A DNA stretch of 64,000 nucleotides from an actinobacterium acMicro-4. GTDB taxonomy: Bacteria; Actinomycetota; Actinomycetes; Actinomycetales; Microbacteriaceae. The notes under the pieces were generated by a model. That model saw only the letters and a list, made by a program, of their open reading frames with translations. It was not told the origin of the DNA and did no database searches. The position numbers were made by a program, and so were the translations under genes. The stretch is from positions 1-64,000 of the forward strand of contig JNSD01000013.1 in assembly GCA_000754445.1 (NCBI GenBank), read 5' to 3'. Of the stretch, positions 17,108 to 27,828 are shown piece by piece (the stretch's first letter is position 1; each line of letters opens with the position of its first letter).

Positions 17108-18109
17108 GTGACAATGCCCCGGAGCGCAATTCTTCTCCCACTCATCGGTTTGATAATTGGTTGGGCTCTGTTCATGGCCGCAAGCTTCAGTGATCTCTTT
17201 GTCCAACCGGTTTATGACGATCAGGGTATGTGGGTCAATGATGGCCCTTCCGTCAAGGCGTCGACCTACCTTTATCTCTCGGGAATTGCGATCTTCTCTA
17301 TTCTCTCGATGCAGAGTCTGAGAATGGCAGCGCGCCATCGTCAATCAGTCGGTGTTGACGAACCGCTGACGAAGGCCGCCTATAGGTTTGCGAACCTCAC
17401 CGTGATTATCGGGCTCGCCGGTTCTGTGGTCTTCGGAATTGCGACCTTCCTCGGCGCTTTTAATCGCTTTGGCGGTGACGAACCTTTGGGGGACCGCCTC
17501 TTGGGCATTTACGCACCGATCATCATCGCTGCTGCCCTAGTCGTTGTTATCATTCTGGTGGCGTTCGTTTTTCGTAGCGATCAACCGGAGAGTACCGCTC
17601 AAGAAAAAGCTGGGCTGTCTGACCGACAGAAAGCGCTTGGCCTTGGCTATGCAACGCCAGTCATTGCTGGAGCCCTCGCGATTGTCTTTGGATTGGTGGT
17701 CTATGACATCACTAGAACCACGCTGGAGGCATGGGTCTGGGTGGTCATTCAAGTCATCATCGCCACCGGCATTATTCTGGGAACTCGATTTGCCCGGTTA
17801 GCCAAGGCCGAGAAGCCAGCGCCACCGAAGCCCCGCACAGCGTTGGCCAGTGGAGCCTGGAACCTGAACTTTGTCCTCTCAATTGTCTTTGGCGCCGTTG
17901 TCTCGGTGATGGCGTTCACCTTTGGTGCAGCGTCGTTTGAGGCTCTGCGTGACTACAACTTTGAGTATGCCGGCTGGGAGATTAAGCCATTCACACTTGG
18001 CTGGTTCCTCGGGGACTTTGCCCCCGGTCTAGTGCTGATTCTGTTAGTCACAATTGGTCTCTACGCGACCATCACTGAGCGCCACCGCACTCCAGAGTCC
18101 ATCACCTAA
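17108..18109 (+). CDS. Unknown polytopic membrane protein
   Basis: A 333-residue membrane protein not recognised as a known transporter. About eight hydrophobic segments occur in two halves separated by a charged linker (ARLAKAEKPAPPKPRT). GTG 17108 is taken as start; ATG 17114 is an alternative two codons in. TAGACT at 17096-17101 ends 6 nt before the GTG, which would give a leaderless mRNA. It overlaps the DMT exporter gene tail to tail by 4 bp. Function unknown. Confidence 0.7.
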   Translation: MTMPRSAILLPLIGLIIGWALFMAASFSDLFVQPVYDDQGMWVNDGPSVKASTYLYLSGIAIFSILSMQSLRMAARHRQSVGVDEPLTKAAYRFANLTVIIGLAGSVVFGIATFLGAFNRFGGDEPLGDRLLGIYAPIIIAAALVVVIILVAFVFRSDQPESTAQEKAGLSDRQKALGLGYATPVIAGALAIVFGLVVYDITRTTLEAWVWVVIQVIIATGIILGTRFARLAKAEKPAPPKPRTALASGAWNLNFVLSIVFGAVVSVMAFTFGAASFEALRDYNFEYAGWEIKPFTLGWFLGDFAPGLVLILLVTIGLYATITERHRTPESIT

Positions 18110-19047
18110 AGCGTCTCCGGAATCTCCGAGGACTTATCAGCGCTTTTGTGACCGCGTCTGGATTTCCTGACATATGCCTCCCGGCGCCTCGATGCCAAGT
18201 AGCTGCCGATTGCCACTAACGGCAGGCCGACGAGCATTCCGAGAGTTAGAGGCTCTGCTAGGAACACAACACCAAGCAGAAGCGCCACGGCGAGGTTCAC
18301 ATACGTGAGAAGGCTTGCGCGAGCGGGCCCAATTTCCCTGATCAACGCAAAGAACAAAACAAACGCAAGCGCGGAGCACACAAAGCCAAGAAATAGGACG
18401 GAACCCCAGGCTTCGAGGGAGGGGCTTGCAGCAATATCAGCCGGGAGGGTGAAGGCGGCAAAGGGCGCATAGATGATGGTCACCATCGTCAAGGACACAG
18501 CAATGACCCCGAGGGTGGGGACATCGCTGGGCATTCGATTAGCAACAATCGGTGCGACCGCGTAGCCCACAGCAGCAGCCAACACCATCAGCACGGGGGA
18601 GAGACCCACAAGGCCCGAGAAGACGTCTAGTCCAACAAGAGATACAACGCCGGAGAAGCCGACGACGAGACCCAGCACAGTAACGGGGTGCCAGGCTGAT
18701 TTGTCGCCGAGGAGCCCCACAAAGAAGGCCGCGATGAAGGGCACTGTCGTAATCAGGAGCCCAGCCAAACTGGAAGAGATATCGCGCTCGGCCTCGGTAA
18801 TAAGCCACCACGGCCCCACCATCTCCAGCAGTGCAAACGCTAGGACCGAAGGCCATGCCTGAAGAGTCCGCCGCAACATGCCTTTGCGGAGCGCTATCGG
18901 CAACAACACGAGAGCCCCTAGAAGGACGCGGAGGAAGACAATGCTCACGGTCTGAAAGTGCTCGAGCGCCAGAGCGATGAAAAAATATGGGGTGCCCCAA
19001 ATCGCTCCGACAGAGAGAAAAAGTAGCAGGGCTCGACGCGACACCAC
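18106..19047 (-). CDS. EamA/DMT-superfamily transporter
   Basis: Inner-membrane permease of 313 residues with ten predicted helices in two EamA repeats. The N-terminal repeat begins with SVGAIWGTPYFFIALAL, and the second repeat shows GFVCSALAFVLFFALI near the C-terminus, both typical of the 10-TMS DMT family that exports amino acids or metabolites. The C-terminal tail is basic and cytosolic. The substrate cannot be predicted. It is divergent from the LysE-family gene, an adjacent second exporter. Confidence 0.85.
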   Translation of the reverse strand: MVSRRALLLFLSVGAIWGTPYFFIALALEHFQTVSIVFLRVLLGALVLLPIALRKGMLRRTLQAWPSVLAFALLEMVGPWWLITEAERDISSSLAGLLITTVPFIAAFFVGLLGDKSAWHPVTVLGLVVGFSGVVSLVGLDVFSGLVGLSPVLMVLAAAVGYAVAPIVANRMPSDVPTLGVIAVSLTMVTIIYAPFAAFTLPADIAASPSLEAWGSVLFLGFVCSALAFVLFFALIREIGPARASLLTYVNLAVALLLGVVFLAEPLTLGMLVGLPLVAIGSYLASRRREAYVRKSRRGHKSADKSSEIPETL

Positions 19048-19158
19048 GTCAGCGTAGTGGAAATCGGCAAGTGTTCCGACACGGACTCGCCCCCGAGTCT
19101 CGGCGGTGGTACCGACAAGACTGACCCTTAGACTGTGCCTGCGCCCAGAGGGGGAGTT

Positions 19159-19746
19159 GTGGTCGATTTCGCGGTCCTGGCGGCTTTTGTCCCCGCCTCT
19201 CTGGTTATTATCCTTTCCCCAGGCGCCGACACGCTCTTGCTCCTGCGATACTCCATCCGCGGCGGTCGGTCGGCGGGCTTCGCCGCGATGCTGGGAATTC
19301 TCGCCGGGCTCAGCATCGTCTCGCTGTTGCTCATTTCAGGTATTGGCCTGCTGGCAAGCCAATACCCCGTCGCTCTCGATGTCCTCACCCTGGCAGGGAT
19401 CGTTGTCTTGCTGGTGCTGGCTTTCATCAGCGCACGTGCAGCTCTCGCACTTCTGAAGAAGCTTCCGGTGAGTGGTGGCCCCGACGCCACCGACCTTGCT
19501 CCGAGTTTCACGGCCGGAGAACCATTCCGGATGTCTCTCATTACCAATGTGACCAACCCCAAGGTACTGATCACACTGTTAAGTCTCGTGTTCTTGGTCG
19601 TCACAGTTCTCTGGCTGGTGCCTCTGGTAATCGCCGCTTCAGCAGCGTCAGCCTTCTTTTCTCGGCCGAGGGTGGCAATCGCCATGGAACTCAGCGTCGC
19701 AGCAGTGTTTCTGCTTCTGGCCATCGTGTTGGCGGTTACCGCTTAG
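19159..19746 (+). CDS. LysE/RhtB-family amino acid exporter
   Basis: Membrane exporter of 195 residues with about six helices. The family signature SPGADTLLLLRYSIRGG is close to the N-terminus, and NVTNPKVLITL matches the conserved NPK motif. I take GTG 19159 as start: AGAGGGGGA lies just upstream, and a TAGACT -10-like element at 19129-19134 abuts the other possible start (GTG 19135), which would then be untranscribed. Using 19135 would add eight residues. Substrate unknown. Confidence 0.82.
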   Translation: MVDFAVLAAFVPASLVIILSPGADTLLLLRYSIRGGRSAGFAAMLGILAGLSIVSLLLISGIGLLASQYPVALDVLTLAGIVVLLVLAFISARAALALLKKLPVSGGPDATDLAPSFTAGEPFRMSLITNVTNPKVLITLLSLVFLVVTVLWLVPLVIAASAASAFFSRPRVAIAMELSVAAVFLLLAIVLAVTA

Positions 19747-19779
19747 GTAGGGAGTCGCAAGTGTGCTCTGCGTCATCTC

Positions 19780-20049
19780 GTGAGAACGAACTCCGCTCCC
19801 GAAAAAAACCTGGTCGTTATAGTCCGCTCTTCGGTCACCCGTGCCTATACGGTGTCGACTACTCATGGCGAGGACCCGCGCAACCAGAGAGCCGGCGACA
19901 TCTCGGGGGAAAACATTCGCATCGAATCTGTCCTCAGCGAGGCGGTCCTGGACGAGGTCTTGGCGAAGGTCGCAGCCGACTATTTCCCCCACTATGCCCT
20001 GAGCGCCTGGGTGACAGACGTTGAGGTATTGCGCGACGAGCGCTACTAA
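19780..20049 (+). CDS. Small PII-like protein, probably internally shortened
   Basis: An 89-residue protein. Its second half (SGENIRIESVLSEAVLDEVL, then DYFPHYALSAWVTDVEVLRDERY in two blocks) matches my recollection of PII-like signalling proteins of the SbtB type, where this region forms beta strands around a nucleotide pocket. The N-terminal half is odd: only about eight residues separate the first strand (NLVVIVRSS) from AYTVS, so helix 1 seems missing. It may be a degenerate copy or a variant. GTG start at 19780. The assignment is tentative. Confidence 0.5.
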   Translation: MRTNSAPEKNLVVIVRSSVTRAYTVSTTHGEDPRNQRAGDISGENIRIESVLSEAVLDEVLAKVAADYFPHYALSAWVTDVEVLRDERY

Positions 20050-20364
20050 TCAGTCCACGGCATAAACACGGCGAAGCAAAACAGAATTTCCTGCCTCGGG
20101 CAAACATTCAACCGTCACAGCCCTGAGTGCCCGATCAACCATGTTGAGTCGCTTGCCCACACCGAGTAGCCGCGTTACTGAGGTGGCGATGTGTTCAATG
20201 AGGGGCTCACTCAGGGACTCCTCGGTGCACATAATGGTGACGTAATCCAGCGACGACGACAACTTCCAGGAGCTAATCGCCTTCGGGTTATTGATTGCGG
20301 CAACTTCCAGCTTGCCCTCCAGCGTCTTTAGGAATTCCTGCCGAACCGCGAGATCTGGGGCCAT
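20050..20364 (-). CDS. Unknown small protein
   Basis: A 104-residue soluble-looking protein with no recognised domain. The sequence is mixed alpha/beta with a helix-rich C-terminal half (EHIATSVTRLLGVGKRLNMV). It starts 2 bp after the stop of the 74-aa membrane protein gene on the same strand, so the two probably form an operon. It is convergent with the PII-like gene, with no gap between the stops. Function unknown. Confidence 0.55.
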   Translation of the reverse strand: MAPDLAVRQEFLKTLEGKLEVAAINNPKAISSWKLSSSLDYVTIMCTEESLSEPLIEHIATSVTRLLGVGKRLNMVDRALRAVTVECLPEAGNSVLLRRVYAVD

Positions 20365-20366
20365 CT

Positions 20367-20591
20367 CTAGCTGAGCACCGCCAAAAGTAGCTCTAATGTC
20401 TCGGGCGCCAGGTAATACAGTCCAGCGATAGATCCGCCCAGAACAAGGAGCGTCCAGACCACTCCCCAGACAAACCCGTTGGCCTTTGAACGCTTGAGCT
20501 CGACATCGTAGGCTTTGGGTTCAAGCGCTCGCAGCCTCTGCGTGAGGTAGGCGGATTGGTCCAACTCTTCCACGAGGCTCCCTTTCATCAC
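20367..20591 (-). CDS. Unknown small single-pass membrane protein
   Basis: A 74-residue protein with a charged N-terminal helix (LTQRLRALEPKAYDVELKRS) and one transmembrane segment (about 43-63). GTG 20591 or ATG 20588 can start it; AGGTTGG lies a few bases upstream. It is upstream of, and close to, the 104-aa gene. No family recognised. Confidence 0.55.
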   Translation of the reverse strand: MMKGSLVEELDQSAYLTQRLRALEPKAYDVELKRSKANGFVWGVVWTLLVLGGSIAGLYYLAPETLELLLAVLS

Positions 20592-21082
20592 GCCAACCTA
20601 ACTCTCAACCTTAAGTCAAAGTGTAGACCACTGCCGAACGAAAAGAAAGCAAAGCACAGGGCGCAATCTATTGCGACTTTAGTCACCACGGGGTAGCTGG
20701 CAATCCGCGCTGCCTAGGTCTAGTTCCTCGGCGGCGCGGAGTATTAAGATTCACGACATCGTTGATAGCGCCCAATCGGCTTCTGAAAAACGTCGGGGGT
20801 TCGTCTTTATGATGTCTCACAACATGGTTCCCATGGTGGGGACGTAATTGCCTGTCGCTTCGGCCTCCAAGAGTTGACTACCAACCTTTCTTCGCCCACG
20901 GCCTAATGCAGCTCTGCACGATGTTTTTCGGGATTTACGGAACTGCATACCCTTAGTTCGACAGGAACACAGTCTGCGCCCAAACCCCCTTGGACGAAGC
21001 TCGCGGCTCGCGACCCAACAACGTGAGACTGAGGAAATCGAAGTTTGCACACGTCACCAAAAGCGCGACTCATTGAATTTTA

Positions 21083-21101
21083 TGGAGCCTAGGGGTATTG
21101 A
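21083..21101. repeat. Partial copy of tRNA-Ala 3' end (possible attachment site)
   Basis: TGGAGCCTAGGGG at 21083-21095 is identical to the 3' end of the tRNA-Ala gene at 22062-22074, and the next six bases match at four positions. The orientation is the same. The two copies lie 979 bp apart and bracket the accessory genes, as left and right ends of an element integrated at a tRNA 3' end would. No integrase gene is present. Confidence 0.5.
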
Positions 21102-21145
21102 CGTGCCTAGTGAATACCTGGGCTTTAGGACTCCGATTTGTATTT

Positions 21146-21169
21146 TCAGACTATAAATCAGACTATTTC
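21146..21169 (+). repeat. 24-bp direct repeat, copy 1
   Basis: Exact match to 21511-21534. Each copy is itself built from two TCAGACTAT units separated by AAA, followed by TTC. This copy lies 14 bp before the 106-aa membrane protein gene. Confidence 0.85.
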
Positions 21170-21183
21170 GGTCTCGTGTTTCC

Positions 21184-21504
21184 ATGGCAACTAGACTTTT
21201 GTTCGTGGATAAACGGACGCTATTGAAAGCCTTGTGGGTGTCTCTAGTTTCTACTGGGTTGCTGTTTGTAATCGAGTTGATTTTTTCAGGTGGCTATCCA
21301 CTTGGTGTGCCATGGGGTGTATTCGTGTTCCTAACAGCTATGTCATTTATCGCTGCAGCTTCTGTAATAGAAGGGTTTGGTCGTAAACCAAAAAGCAGGC
21401 TTGTTGGGTTTGGTTCAATTCTCGTGGGGTTGTTTGCTGTTGCAGCATGGGCGACACTGTTTGTGGATCAGCTTCCGTGCTTTTTTGGTGGTAAAGGCTG
21501 TTAG
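21184..21504 (+). CDS. Unknown three-helix membrane protein
   Basis: A 106-residue hydrophobic protein of unknown function with three transmembrane segments (about 14-33, 37-58 and 70-91) and a short cysteine-containing tail (PCFFGGKGC). Its base composition is visibly more AT-rich than neighbouring genes. It lies exactly between the two 24-bp direct repeats and is followed by a strong terminator, so it behaves like a one-gene cassette. No clear ribosome-binding site precedes the ATG at 21184. Confidence 0.6.
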   Translation: MATRLLFVDKRTLLKALWVSLVSTGLLFVIELIFSGGYPLGVPWGVFVFLTAMSFIAAASVIEGFGRKPKSRLVGFGSILVGLFAVAAWATLFVDQLPCFFGGKGC

Positions 21505-21510
21505 GTGTAG

Positions 21511-21534
21511 TCAGACTATAAATCAGACTATTTC
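21511..21534 (+). repeat. 24-bp direct repeat, copy 2
   Basis: Exact second copy of 21146-21169, starting 6 bp after the stop of the 106-aa gene. Two TCAGACTAT units are separated by AAA. Confidence 0.85.
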
Positions 21535-21545
21535 TCCACACAAAT

Positions 21546-21579
21546 AAAAAACTCACTCTATTTCTAGAGAGAGTTTTTT
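21546..21579 (+). terminator. Rho-independent terminator
   Basis: A 15-bp stem with one mismatch: AAAAAACTCACTCTA at 21546-21560, loop TTTC, and TAGAGAGAGTTTTTT at 21565-21579. The T-run ends the plus-strand transcript of the 106-aa gene; the A-run gives a weaker bidirectional potential. Confidence 0.8.
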
Positions 21580-21715
21580 GCTTCGCGGAGCCTAGTTGGA
21601 TCCACCCGCCCTCCCATTGGCTAGTTTGAGGCTCTGTTTTTCGAAATTACAACCACCGCGTCGACATTTATTGGCGACATAGGAAGCGTAACGGCCGAGA
21701 GCTAAGCTGAAATCC

Positions 21716-22054
21716 ATGCACGAGACCACCTTCATTCCCGGCAGTCATTACAACGCCAGTTACACCGCAGAGCAGACTAACCATTTCACCCAAGTTTTTT
21801 CCGAAATCACTCAACGGATGATTTCTGCGTTAGGGGAAGGTCTCTCACCTGGCTCTGAACCCGTGCAAGAAGCAGTGCGGGACCATTACGAGTTTGTACG
21901 TCAATTTTGGACACCTGATCGCGAAACTTACAAGAGTCTGGCAATGAACTACATTTTGCCCACCGAGTTGAACCAACACTACGAGGGTCAAGCAACTGGC
22001 TTGGGTCAATACATCTACAACGCGGTCTGCGTGTTTGCCGACGAGAATCTGTAG
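21716..22054 (+). CDS. Stand-alone TipAS-domain protein
   Basis: A 112-residue all-alpha protein that resembles the TipAS drug-recognition domain found at the C-terminus of TipA (MerR-family) regulators: EAVRDHYEFVRQFWTPDRE, then an acceptor helix and YEGQATGLGQYIYNAVCVFA. No MerR DNA-binding domain is attached or encoded next to it. Family members bind thiopeptides or other ligands; a free domain might sequester a toxic compound. TAAGCT ends 7 nt before the ATG at 21716, so a leaderless start is possible. The stop lies 4 bp from the tRNA-Ala 3' end. Confidence 0.7.
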   Translation: MHETTFIPGSHYNASYTAEQTNHFTQVFSEITQRMISALGEGLSPGSEPVQEAVRDHYEFVRQFWTPDRETYKSLAMNYILPTELNQHYEGQATGLGQYIYNAVCVFADENL

Positions 22055-22058
22055 TTTT

Positions 22059-22134
22059 TGGTGGAGCCTAGGGGAATCGAACCCCTGACCTCCTGCTTGC
22101 AAAGCAGGCGCTCTACCAATTGAGCTAAGGCCCC
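22059..22134 (-). tRNA. tRNA-Ala (TGC), CCA encoded
   Basis: Minus-strand cloverleaf of 76 nt. The acceptor is GGGGCCT/AGGCTCC, anticodon loop TTTGCAA (TGC) lies on stem CCTGC/GCAGG, and the T-arm is CAGGGGTTCGATTCCCCTA. CCA is present in the gene. Its 3' end borders the accessory patch. Confidence 0.96.
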
Positions 22135-22159
22135 TCATTTTTAGTTATGTGGTGGTGCG

Positions 22160-22233
22160 TGGGGCTACCAGGACTTGAACCTGGGACCTCTTCGTTATCA
22201 GCGAAGCGCTCTAACCACCTGAGCTATAGCCCC
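22160..22233 (-). tRNA. tRNA-Ile (GAT)
   Basis: Minus-strand cloverleaf of 74 nt with acceptor GGGGCTA/TAGCCCC and anticodon loop CTGATAA (GAT) on stem CTTCG/CGAAG. CCA is not encoded. Lies 25 bp upstream of tRNA-Ala, and the two are probably co-transcribed downstream of gyrA, as in many actinobacteria. Confidence 0.96.
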
Positions 22234-22282
22234 CCAGACCGAATACGACATTAGCGTAAGGAGGCCGTTCGCTCCCAATCGG

Positions 22283-22690
22283 CTAGGTGTTAGTGAACCC
22301 CACCGTCAACCCGCCAGTGAACCGCGCGATGGCGTTGTACATGACAGCACCCACCGATCCCAGAACCGTAAGAGACAAGACGTTGATTAGAGCGCCGACA
22401 CCAGCAAGCACAATGACCTGCTCAAGCTGTAGCAGGGCCAGTATTCCACCTCCGCCATCACCGAGGATGTCCCCAATGACGCCCTCTAGAGCGCCGATTA
22501 CGCCGACCGAGCTCAGCAAAAACCAGCTGAGAATCACCGTCAAAAAGACCGCTACCGAAATGGCTAGGGCGACCATAGCGGAAACCTTGACCGCAGACCA
22601 GAGGTCAATATATACAAGGTTCAGACGAACCTGCTTGGCCTTCGCCACAGAAGATTTTCTCACGAACGCTTCTGTCTCAGGAGTTGTCAT
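22283..22690 (-). CDS. DUF3566-family membrane protein
   Basis: A 135-residue protein with a basic N-terminus ([20 protein letters not shown]) followed by two long hydrophobic segments (about 37-62 and 84-110), the DUF3566 layout found downstream of gyrA in actinobacteria. The function of the family is not established. Its start overlaps the gyrA stop as ATGA, so it is translated as the last protein gene of the gyrase operon. Confidence 0.85.
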   Translation of the reverse strand: MTTPETEAFVRKSSVAKAKQVRLNLVYIDLWSAVKVSAMVALAISVAVFLTVILSWFLLSSVGVIGALEGVIGDILGDGGGGILALLQLEQVIVLAGVGALINVLSLTVLGSVGAVMYNAIARFTGGLTVGFTNT

Positions 22691-25224
22691 TCCGCGCCTG
22701 CTTCCTCGTCGTCAGCCGTTGGTTCTTGCTCGACACTACTACCCTCTTCGGCACCGTCAAGATCGCGGTCCTGGTTTCTCGCAATACCGAGGACTGTGTC
22801 TTCGGTATCCATTCTGGCAAAAACGACGCCCATGGTGTCGCGACCTTTGGCTGGAACCTCGTTCACGCCGGAGCGGACCACCTTGCCACTTTCTAGAACG
22901 ACGAGAACTTCGTCATCTTCACCGACAATCAGAGCACCGGCCAGACCACCCCGGGTCTCGGAGAGCTTCGCCACCTTGATGCCAAGGCCACCGCGTTGCT
23001 GAGCCCTGTACTGATCAACGGCCGTGCGCTTCGCGTATCCGCCCTCGGTGACCACGAACACAAAGCCCTCATCAGTAACAACTGACGCAGAGAGTAATTG
23101 GTCCTCGCCCCGGAAATGCATGCCAATAACGCCCGCGGTCGAGCGACCCATCGGCCGCAAGGTCGTATCCGTGGCGGTGAATCGCAGGGACATTCCCCCT
23201 CGTGACACCAGGAGTATGTCGTCTCCATCATTGACCAACATCGCCGAGACCAGCTGGTCATCGTCTTTGAGGTTGATAGCAATGATCCCACCGACCCGGT
23301 TTGTGTCGTACTGAGTGAGCTCGGTCTTCTTGACCATGCCCTGCTTCGTGGTAAGCACGAGATACTGTGCGGCCTCGTAGTTCGCGATATCGAGAATCTG
23401 CGCGATGTCTTCCCCGGGTTGCAACGCCAACAGGTTGGCGACGTGTTGGCCCTTGGCGTCGCGTCCAGCCTCTTGGACCTCGTAGGCCTTTGTCCGGTAA
23501 ACCCGACCCGTGGTGGTGAAGAACAAAAGCCAACGGTGGGTTGTGGTGACAAAGAAATGCTCGACCACGTCATCCGCACGCAACTGTGCGCCCTTGACGC
23601 CCTTGCCACCTCGGTGCTGGCTGCGATAGCTGGCGCTCTTCGTTCGCTTGATGTAACCCCCGCGTGTGACGGTGATGACCATTTCCTCCTCTGGAATCAG
23701 GTCTTCGTTAGTCATGTCGCCGTCATAAGTAGCCAGAATCTCGGTGCGCCGATCGTCACCGTAGCGATCGGTGATTTCACGAAGCTCATCGCTCACGATG
23801 GTGCGCTGACGCTCCTCGGAGGCAAGAATTGCCGTGAATTCGGTGATCATTGCCTCCAGCTCAGCCGCCTGCTCGACGATCTTCTGGCGCTCCAGTGCGG
23901 CCAACCGGCGCAGCTGCAGGTTCAGAATCGCGAGCGCCTGATCATCATCGACACCGAGTAGCTTCTTCAGCCCCTCTTTGGCCTCGTCAACGGTGGGCGA
24001 CTTGCGAATCAGTGCGATGACCGCGTCGAGCGCGTCCAACGCCTTGAGATATCCACGCAGAATGTGGGCATCCGCTTCGGCCTTGTCGAGACGGAACTGG
24101 GTCCGTCGAACAATCACCTCGATCTGGTGCGTGACCCAATAAGTGATGAATGCGTCCAAGGTCAACGTTCGTGGAACCCCGTCGACAATGGCCAGCATGT
24201 TGGCGCCGAAGTTCTCCTGCAAGGACGTGTGCTTATACAAGTTGTTCACCACAACCTTGGCGACAGCATCCCGTTTGAGCACAATGACCAGCCGCTGCCC
24301 AGTGCGCCCGGAGGTTTCATCCCGGATATCAGCAACGCCGGTCAGCTTTCCTTCCTTGACAAGGTCTGCGATCTTGATTGCGAGGTTGTCGGGATTGACT
24401 TGATAGGGGAGCTCGGTGACCACAAGGCAGGTGCGTCCCTGAATCTCTTCCACCGTCATAACAGCGCGCATGGTTATTGACCCGCGGCCTGTCCGATATG
24501 CGTCGTGGATCCCCTTGGAGCCAAGAATCTGTGCACCGGTGGGGAAATCTGGGCCCTTCACTACCCCCAACGCGGCATCCAGCAGCTCTTCGCGGGTCGC
24601 GGTCGGGTGCGCAAGATGCCACTGAGCTGCCTCAGCAACCTCGCGAAGGTTGTGGGGCGGAATATTGGTTGCCATACCCACGGCAATACCCACTGACCCA
24701 TTGACCAAGAGGTTGGGGAAGCGGCTTGGCAAAATAGCCGGTTCTTGGGTGCGACCGTCGTAGTTGTCCTGGAAATCGACGGTGTTTTCCTCAATGTCGC
24801 GCACCATCTCGAGTGCGAGGTTTGCCATCTTGGTCTCTGTATAGCGAGGGGCAGCGGCGCCATCGTTTCCCGGGCTACCGAAGTTCCCTTGACCAGCGGC
24901 AAGGGGATAGCGCATGCTCCACGGCTGAACCAACCGGACAAGAGCGTCATAGATGGCGCTGTCACCGTGTGGGTGGAACTTGCCCATGACGTCACCGACG
25001 ACGCGAGAACACTTAGAGAATGACTTATCGGGTCGGTAACCCCCGTCATACATCGCATAAAGAACGCGTCGGTGCACCGGCTTTAAACCATCGCGCACGT
25101 CGGGCAGAGCGCGTCCAACGATGACGCTCATTGCGTAATCCAAATAGGACCGCTGCATTTCCACTTGCAGGTCTACTTGATCAACCCGATCTGTAATCCG
25201 GTCCGGATCCCGTTCTTCAGCCAT
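22687..25224 (-). CDS. gyrA: DNA gyrase subunit A
   Basis: Breakage-reunion subunit of gyrase, 845 residues; with GyrB it introduces negative supercoils. The catalytic tyrosine is Tyr128 in AAPRYTE. The quinolone-determining stretch reads [10 protein letters not shown], with Ser89 and Asp93 at the positions where resistance changes usually occur, so it is wild-type-like. The GyrA-box QHRGGKG in the C-terminal domain is present, and the C-terminus is acidic. The gene lies 9 bp after gyrB and overlaps the DUF3566 gene. Confidence 0.97.
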   Translation of the reverse strand: MAEERDPDRITDRVDQVDLQVEMQRSYLDYAMSVIVGRALPDVRDGLKPVHRRVLYAMYDGGYRPDKSFSKCSRVVGDVMGKFHPHGDSAIYDALVRLVQPWSMRYPLAAGQGNFGSPGNDGAAAPRYTETKMANLALEMVRDIEENTVDFQDNYDGRTQEPAILPSRFPNLLVNGSVGIAVGMATNIPPHNLREVAEAAQWHLAHPTATREELLDAALGVVKGPDFPTGAQILGSKGIHDAYRTGRGSITMRAVMTVEEIQGRTCLVVTELPYQVNPDNLAIKIADLVKEGKLTGVADIRDETSGRTGQRLVIVLKRDAVAKVVVNNLYKHTSLQENFGANMLAIVDGVPRTLTLDAFITYWVTHQIEVIVRRTQFRLDKAEADAHILRGYLKALDALDAVIALIRKSPTVDEAKEGLKKLLGVDDDQALAILNLQLRRLAALERQKIVEQAAELEAMITEFTAILASEERQRTIVSDELREITDRYGDDRRTEILATYDGDMTNEDLIPEEEMVITVTRGGYIKRTKSASYRSQHRGGKGVKGAQLRADDVVEHFFVTTTHRWLLFFTTTGRVYRTKAYEVQEAGRDAKGQHVANLLALQPGEDIAQILDIANYEAAQYLVLTTKQGMVKKTELTQYDTNRVGGIIAINLKDDDQLVSAMLVNDGDDILLVSRGGMSLRFTATDTTLRPMGRSTAGVIGMHFRGEDQLLSASVVTDEGFVFVVTEGGYAKRTAVDQYRAQQRGGLGIKVAKLSETRGGLAGALIVGEDDEVLVVLESGKVVRSGVNEVPAKGRDTMGVVFARMDTEDTVLGIARNQDRDLDGAEEGSSVEQEPTADDEEAGAE

Positions 25225-25233
25225 GTCTGAGTC

Positions 25234-27213
<1,980 letters not shown>

Positions 27214-27351
27214 TCAGTGCTGTTCGTCATCCAAAAAATCTGGTTTTTTGGCCTCTCGCGAACTCCCGCCAGTCTATAGAGAGGGCTTTGTAAAACGGCT
27301 GATTTAGCGCCTGTGGGGAGAGAAATTTTCCCCACCACCAAATAAAGGTTT

Positions 27352-27828
27352 CTAGCCGTAAGTGTCCCGCGGGCCGCGCCCTGGGACCGAACGCCGGCCA
27401 TGTTTCCACGAGGGGGCACCCGGTGCTTTGATGCTCAATTCCACAACTCCTGCATGGGGGAACTTCTGTGTCAAGGAATCGAGAAGCGTCGAGCGCATTA
27501 AACGCAGCTGAGTTGCCCACGCGCTGGAGTCACATTGAATCTCCATGACACCATCGCTCACACCCACCGGGATCGCGTGCCCAGCAACATCAGAGCCGAC
27601 AATGTCAGGCCACTGCGCCATAAGTTCAGCCCGCGCGATCTCAGCGCCCCAGCCCATGGACGAGGTCAGGCTTTCCATGGCCTCAGCAAATGAGCCGGGG
27701 TCCCGCCCGAGACCAAAGGCCTCACTACCCTCAACGGTGGTTTCTGTGATGGGACGTGGCGCGTAGCCGCCAAATTGTTGCCGGAATCTTTGGTAGACGT
27801 TGCTGGCTTCGGATCTGTCGGGGCTCAT
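27352..27828 (-). CDS. DUF721 (DciA-like) protein
   Basis: A 158-residue protein with a DUF721 domain (about 65-130: WPDIVGSDVAGHAIPV and GVMEIQCDSSAWATQLRLM). DUF721 includes DciA, which recruits the replicative helicase DnaB in bacteria without DnaC, and the gene sits in the recF-gyrB interval as usual in actinobacteria. A role in loading the DnaB of this window is therefore plausible, by inference. It overlaps recF by 4 bp. Confidence 0.87.
   Translation of the reverse strand: MSPDRSEASNVYQRFRQQFGGYAPRPITETTVEGSEAFGLGRDPGSFAEAMESLTSSMGWGAEIARAELMAQWPDIVGSDVAGHAIPVGVSDGVMEIQCDSSAWATQLRLMRSTLLDSLTQKFPHAGVVELSIKAPGAPSWKHGRRSVPGRGPRDTYG

Larger units (their letters stand above)
20592..21183. 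other. Gene-poor stretch at the left edge of the tRNA-Ala patch
   Basis: About 590 bases with no convincing gene on either strand. A minus-strand ORF at 20817-21050 (77 codons) has arginine/serine-rich, low-complexity content and no ribosome-binding site. A plus-strand frame from about 20883 to 21155 stays open but has no useful start. The stretch contains a 13-base copy of the tRNA-Ala 3' end (21083-21095) and the first copy of the 24-bp repeat (21146-21169). Confidence 0.6.

Noticed and set aside
20817-21050. 77-codon minus-strand ORF in the gene-poor stretch
   Set aside because: No ribosome-binding site, arginine/serine-rich composition and no recognisable fold; probably chance.
21146-21534. 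Two-copy 24-bp repeat as a CRISPR
   Set aside because: Only two copies, spaced by 341 bp that hold an ORF; no array and no cas genes.
22287-22979. 230-codon plus-strand ORF opposite the DUF3566 gene and gyrA
   Set aside because: Threonine/proline/arginine-rich shadow of coding sequence on the other strand.
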